DNA of 64,000 nucleotides from Pocillopora verrucosa (Eukaryota > Cnidaria > Anthozoa > Scleractinia > Pocilloporidae): NCBI RefSeq assembly GCF_036669915.1, contig NC_089325.1:13163235-13227234 (forward strand). The letters are read 5' to 3'. The position numbers and the translations under genes are program-made. The notes beneath the pieces were generated by a model. It made no database searches, was not told where the DNA came from, and worked only from the letters and a program-made list of their open reading frames with translations. The number at the start of each line of letters is the position of its first letter. Position 1 is the stretch's first letter. Positions 59,632-64,000 of the stretch are shown here, in pieces.

Positions 59632-60021
59632 TCAGAAGTAGGCGATCTTAACAAACAGTATGGATTTTGCGGGTAGAGATCCTGAAATTCTTGGGTACGT
59701 AATTAACGTTTTGTGTAAAACACCACAGGACATCCAGCCACTAGATAGCGCTATATCCTCTTCTCTGGATCAAGTTGATTAAGAAACACGGGTCACATAT
59801 TCGTGTTTCTTGTACGAGGGCGTCGCACGCACACATACTGAGCGAAAAGTTGGGATTCTCTAGGCTGAAAATTTGATGGAGACGCTGCTAAAATCATCGC
59901 CCTCCATATAATAATCTATTAAACTATCGATCTCCTTTTTGGGTCTGATACACATTTTTTCAAATTAGATGAGAAGAAATTTAACAGTTATGATAATAAC
60001 AAAAATTAAAAATAATCATAA

Positions 60022-60285
60022 TCATAATCATAACGATGATAATAATAATAATAAAAAAAGATAATAATGATGATGATAATAACAATTATGACAATAATAA
60101 CAATAATGATAATAATAATAGTAGTGATAACGATAATAATAAAAATGATGATAATAATAATGATGATAACAATTATGACAATAATAACAATAATGATAAT
60201 AATAATGATAACAATAAGAAGAATAATGATAACGATAATAATAATAATCATAATAAAATAATGATAATAATACTAATAATGATGA
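60022..60285. repeat. (AAT/GAT)n compound microsatellite
   Basis: About 260 bases of ataataatgat-type trinucleotides with interruptions (acaataacaataatgata recurs). Long Ile/Asn/Tyr frames on both strands come from this and are not genes. Confidence 0.95.
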
Positions 60286-62149
60286 CAATATCAGGATAAT
60301 TTTGAGTGCCTCAGTCACACATGGAACTTGTTCCTATTTCACGATGATAAACAAGAATCTTATTAGATCTACATCTATATATTTTCAACAATTAAAGTTT
60401 TAGCATATTTTTTATTAACAATACAAATTTATGGCTTCGTCACGGAGTTGGCTACAGCCTGCACCGCCCAACTATCGTGCTTGGAATCTAGGCATCCAGA
60501 AGTTTTACACTGCCACAATGATGATAATAATGTTGATGTAAGAAATTTATACTGAGTAGGTTCTTGACACATATTTAACAGCGTCTTACAATGTCCTATT
60601 GAAATAACGAATGAAGAAAGACGAGAAAAGTACAATTCCAAAGTTTTAAAAAGCAGTTCTACAATACATTACATTTCATATATAACTCACAGGACTCACT
60701 CATTAATTAAATAAAAGAAAATGACTAAATACTTTTCTATATATATACGTTTGAAAGGAGCTAACATTTTCGGAAGGAGCGAGTAAAGAAACTGAGGAAA
60801 ATAGTGACGCCAGGATTCCAAATATTACATTTATTATTTTAGCAGACGAACAGTAAAATTCTAGGAATCAATTCTACCTACTGGGGCTCTTTACAGTGTT
60901 TATCATGCCGCATTTAATAATTTCTGAAAGATGAGTGGCTTCACTTTGGTAAAGACATTCGTTAAGACTGTCGAAACGTGTCAGCTAACGTCAGTCTCCA
61001 CCATCGTCTCAGACCCTTGCAGGTCTACTTTCACCCAGACAATCAGACAACACAATCAATGGATGAGTTGCCAATAATTAAATCCTTTTGTTTGCGCAAA
61101 GGTTTCTGGGATCGCCTCGTGGCTGTAAAGAAATGCATGATGAAAGGTTGTTTGACGTCCAAAAACTAGTTTGGGGGGAGATTATCGCTTTTTCGCCGCT
61201 CTTCTATCAGAAATGGATTTGGGTAATCGATACAAGGGAAGCGTAAGTTTTTGATTGAACAAGCTTGATATATGTAGCAAAATCTACCAATTAACATTCC
61301 TTCATGAGCAAAAGCAAGGTTTATTGTGAAACTGACGTCGCTTTATAGTCTCGAAATTTGGAAATATTTGCTATAAATCGCCAAGAAATAAATCAATAAG
61401 CTTTCTCAGCTTTTATGACGTGTGCTCAGTCTATTTCTCGCTCATTTGTTCTTGGCTTGCTAATACTGACAAAAAAGCGCTACAACAGCTACCTCGAGAC
61501 AGTAGGAGATTGAAGTGTCGACAGATGGTGAGCTTGAGCATTAAGTATCATCGTCAGATACATGTAAGCGATGGAACACCTACACTACTTCTCTGTTGTG
61601 ATCAATGAGAACGAACCAGCGTTGATAATCGACTCAAAACTGAACCATTTCTTCTGCGACAGTGAGTAGGTACAAATGGGTCGCTTAAGGAGCGATGTAC
61701 AACTGATATATCCACAGAAAAGACTTAAATGAGTTATTTCATAGAGATTTATGGCTAATTTTGTAAAACGTCGAGACCATTACGCGATGACGATTTCACA
61801 ATAAACCTTACACAAGGAGAGAAATTCATTGGTATATTTCGTGAAAATACAAAAACAAACTTACACGTTCCTCGAATCAACATGATCTTTATCCATTTAT
61901 GATAAAGCTGCGGCGAAAAAGCATTGATCTCCCTCTACAATTGTCTTTTTGAACATGGAAACAACCTTGCCCCATAAATTTCTGTATAACGAGTAGCAAT
62001 GTTTGCCCCGTGGCGATCCTAGAAATCTTTGCGCAAACACAAGGATCCGATTACTGGCAGCTCATTCATTGCAATTACTCCTTGCCTTAGACCTTAAACC
62101 ATAAATGTTTTGTCATGACCTCTAATTAGGGACCAGTCTTTATCTATCA

Positions 62150-62350
62150 GCTGGGAGGGCGGAATCGGAGAATTGGGGGCAGGGGGAGGACCAGATGCTT
62201 TTCAGGGGAAAAGAGGAGGGTCAGTCGTCGCCAACAGGGTATAACGAGAGGACCATAGAAAATTGGCTGCCAATTAACGGCCAATAAGTATCATACGAAT
62301 ATAAAAAAGCCTTGTGAGGGGATTAGGTAAATTCAGACGAGACCCAACCA
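62150..62350. repeat. Dispersed repeat (AAAATTGGCTGCCAATTAA family)
   Basis: It contains ggtcagtcgtcgccaacagg, atagaaaattggctgccaat and aaaaagccttgtgaggggat. Same family as 50270-50530 and 38740-38960. Confidence 0.65.
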
Positions 62351-62696
62351 AGACTGTCCTAGCATTATGTTCTTCTTAAACAGAAAAAGACTCCGATATG
62401 TTTTCAGGTTTCCCGACCAAAAAAGAGTCCAAAATAAACATTTACCTTATCAAACCGTTAGTAATCATGTAGGTTAAAGATTTACCAGACTACTTGAAAA
62501 ATATAAATGAAATGACAAAAACCGACCTACTTCGAACAACCCGTACCGTGTTTTCATATGGAACCTCTGCGAAAGAAAATATATGTCTCAGCCACGTCAG
62601 ACAAGAGTGGGCCTAGAAACAAGTTAATTCATCTTTCCCCAAATTTTCTTCTGTAAGGCCAAGCTGAGGACTTGGGATAGCTGTCTATAGTTTTGG

Positions 62697-63729
62697 TCAG
62701 CTGGCACATCGCCTTATTTTTCTCTCGTGGTCATCGGTTTCTATCCTTTGATTGTTGTTTATTTTATAATTCTCTACAAGTGTTACCACCGCATCAAACA
62801 CTTTGTTTGGATAGTGAACAATATCATTGTCCAATGTACCCTCCGGATACGAGTGGGTCATCGGATACACGTCTATGACATCGAAACCCGCTTGACACAT
62901 GGCTGTGATGGCGTACGCGCTGAACAGGAGAACTCGCTGAAATAAAAATAGAATCAGATAGAAATAAGGTGGCTCGTGAAAGTTTACATAGAATGAAATG
63001 GTTGAAATCGAGGATAAGTACCTATACCAATTCAAGATTATCATCACAGATGTTGCACAGCAATGTGCATCGATACATAGGTGATGTCACCCCATTACAC
63101 GGTCGCCCCAAGTGGAGTTTCGTCGCTCCGAAATATAGTTGCCTCGCTCCCAACCTTTGAGTCTAAATAAGGTTTCAAACGTATTTAGGGGGGCGACGTC
63201 ATCTGTTATCATAGGGTACAAACCTGCGGTGTGAGGAATCTCTTATCTGTTGGGTTGTGGTACCTTTGCTTATGCTTACATAAGGCTGTAGTTGATTTCC
63301 AAATGACCCTCGCTTTTAACTTTAGAACTTCCTTGCCTTGTGAGTCAATTGTTTTCTCTTTCAACAAGTCTATTACGTCTCCAATGACCCTCTGAAAAGT
63401 TGTGAAATTGACGCTTCGGGTATAATGAAGTCCAAGGTTTAAAAGCAGTACACTGGATGGTTGCTGTAAGTCTGTCGTATTAAGAACGCTGCGTATGGCA
63501 TTTAAGACTATCTCCGGACGAAAGTCGAGGTTATCCCGTGTATTGTTGACTGGTTTATCATTCCTGGTTGGATAGAGCCAGTTATAACTGTTTTTGCAGT
63601 TGGAGTAGAGCTTTGTGCACAGGTCACGAGAGCGGATTGAATTAAACAGCCTAACTCCTAATGAATCACCGTACACCCAGAAAGTACCAGAAGAGCTGTA
63701 GTTTTCTGGTAAGGACCAGTCGTATGATT
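62697..63729 (-). CDS. Gene H: PC-esterase / NXPE-like protein, 3' exons only
   Basis: Two exons: 63224-63729 (enters in phase 1) and terminal 62697-62936, joined in phase 0 (CAG|GTTTGT donor, TTTTCAG acceptor). Visible protein is 247 residues plus stop; the N-terminal part lies beyond the right edge. FWVYGDSLGVRLFNSI carries the GDS nucleophile motif of the SGNH/PC-esterase fold, and VIDVYPMTHSYPEGT followed by NDIVHYPNKVF carries the DxxH motif, both near where NXPE C-terminal domains have them. YNWLYP after the first block is also typical. Members modify or bind glycans, or are inactive relatives; the substrate here is unknown. It is unrelated to the CUB family. Confidence 0.85.
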
Positions 63730-64000
63730 CTGTTCAAAGGAAAAGTGGACTCAACGTCAGTATCGAAGCAATCACACACTTACCCCTCCCCTGACCAAAC
63801 AACAGTCAACTGACAACAAGTTCGGGTTGGGGTTAAAACTACAGGTACAACTTTAATTAGTAATGTTGTTTCTGGAAAGCTATCCAAATCTAGACTAGTG
63901 CTATGCCTACCAAAAGAGGGTTATATAAGTAATTTTCACTTTTTACAGTACATTCTTCATTTAATTCTTGCTTCTAAACCCTATCACAACCCAATGCTGG
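63730..64000. other. Intron of gene H at the window edge
   Basis: Sequence upstream of the 63224-63729 exon. It ends at the window boundary with no further exon visible. Confidence 0.6.

Larger units (their letters stand above)
59632..62696. other. Intergenic region between gene H and gene G
   Basis: It holds the (AAT/GAT)n microsatellite, a fragment near 60950-61040 with gactgtcgaaacgtgtcagc (resembles other dispersed repeats) and a copy of the AAAATTGGCTGCCAATTAA repeat at 62150-62350. The open frames in it are short and match nothing I know. The left end should hold the gene G promoter. Confidence 0.5.

Noticed and set aside
60006..60318. Poly-Ile, poly-Asn and poly-Tyr frames
   Set aside because: They come from the trinucleotide microsatellite.
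60429..60641. Minus-strand frame ending CLDSKHDSWAVQ with an acceptor-like site
   Set aside because: No matching upstream exon and no domain; the start of the frame is in A/T-rich sequence.

Overview
The window looks like nuclear DNA of an anthozoan cnidarian, probably a reef-building coral. This is inferred from intron-rich genes with phase-1 exons, a secreted MACPF-EGF-lectin protein, many CUB exons, dense small inverted-repeat elements and a piggyBac remnant; no species marker is present. Every spliced gene I could build lies on the minus strand. Gene models were built by hand from splice sites and reading phase; for each, the summed exon lengths give an uninterrupted frame from ATG to stop.

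Layout by increasing coordinate (transcription runs right to left). 42-10979: a complete 16-exon gene for a 1225-residue secreted protein (N-terminal helical region, MACPF domain, an unassigned C-terminal domain, a cysteine-rich domain, two EGF domains, a C-type lectin domain). 14607-14678: tRNA-Glu(UUC). 15277-17135 and 18563-20914: two paralogous three-exon genes (A, B) for tiny membrane proteins with almost no extracellular part and a cytoplasmic PPPPYPG motif. 22504-26396: gene C, one CUB domain, a membrane span and two PPPPY motifs. 27342-37716: gene D, five CUB domains. 40475-47965: gene E, three CUB domains. 50066-55071: gene F, three CUB domains but a stop inside the membrane segment, with its old cytoplasmic tail left as a relic. 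55255-56647: truncated piggyBac element with TTAA ends. 57170-59631: gene G, a CUB-less, frameshifted family member. 62697-63729: last two exons of a PC-esterase (NXPE-like) gene that continues past the right edge.

The main find is the block 15277-59631: seven related single-pass membrane genes in one orientation. All share one blueprint (signal peptide split over two tiny exons, zero to five symmetrical phase 1-1 CUB exons, one exon for membrane span plus tail). D and E carry an ITIM-like VxYxxV motif in the tail; A, B, C and E carry PPxY motifs; F and G have lost or scrambled the tail. I infer an expanding and decaying family of CUB-type surface receptors with signalling tails plus adaptor-like small relatives. 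Recognition, adhesion or immune roles are all possible, and none is shown by the sequence.

The non-coding part is rich in repeats: a family of ~200 bp elements ending in AACCCTTTAACTCCCA inverted repeats, several other dispersed families, and minisatellites, one of which begins exactly at a splice donor of gene D.
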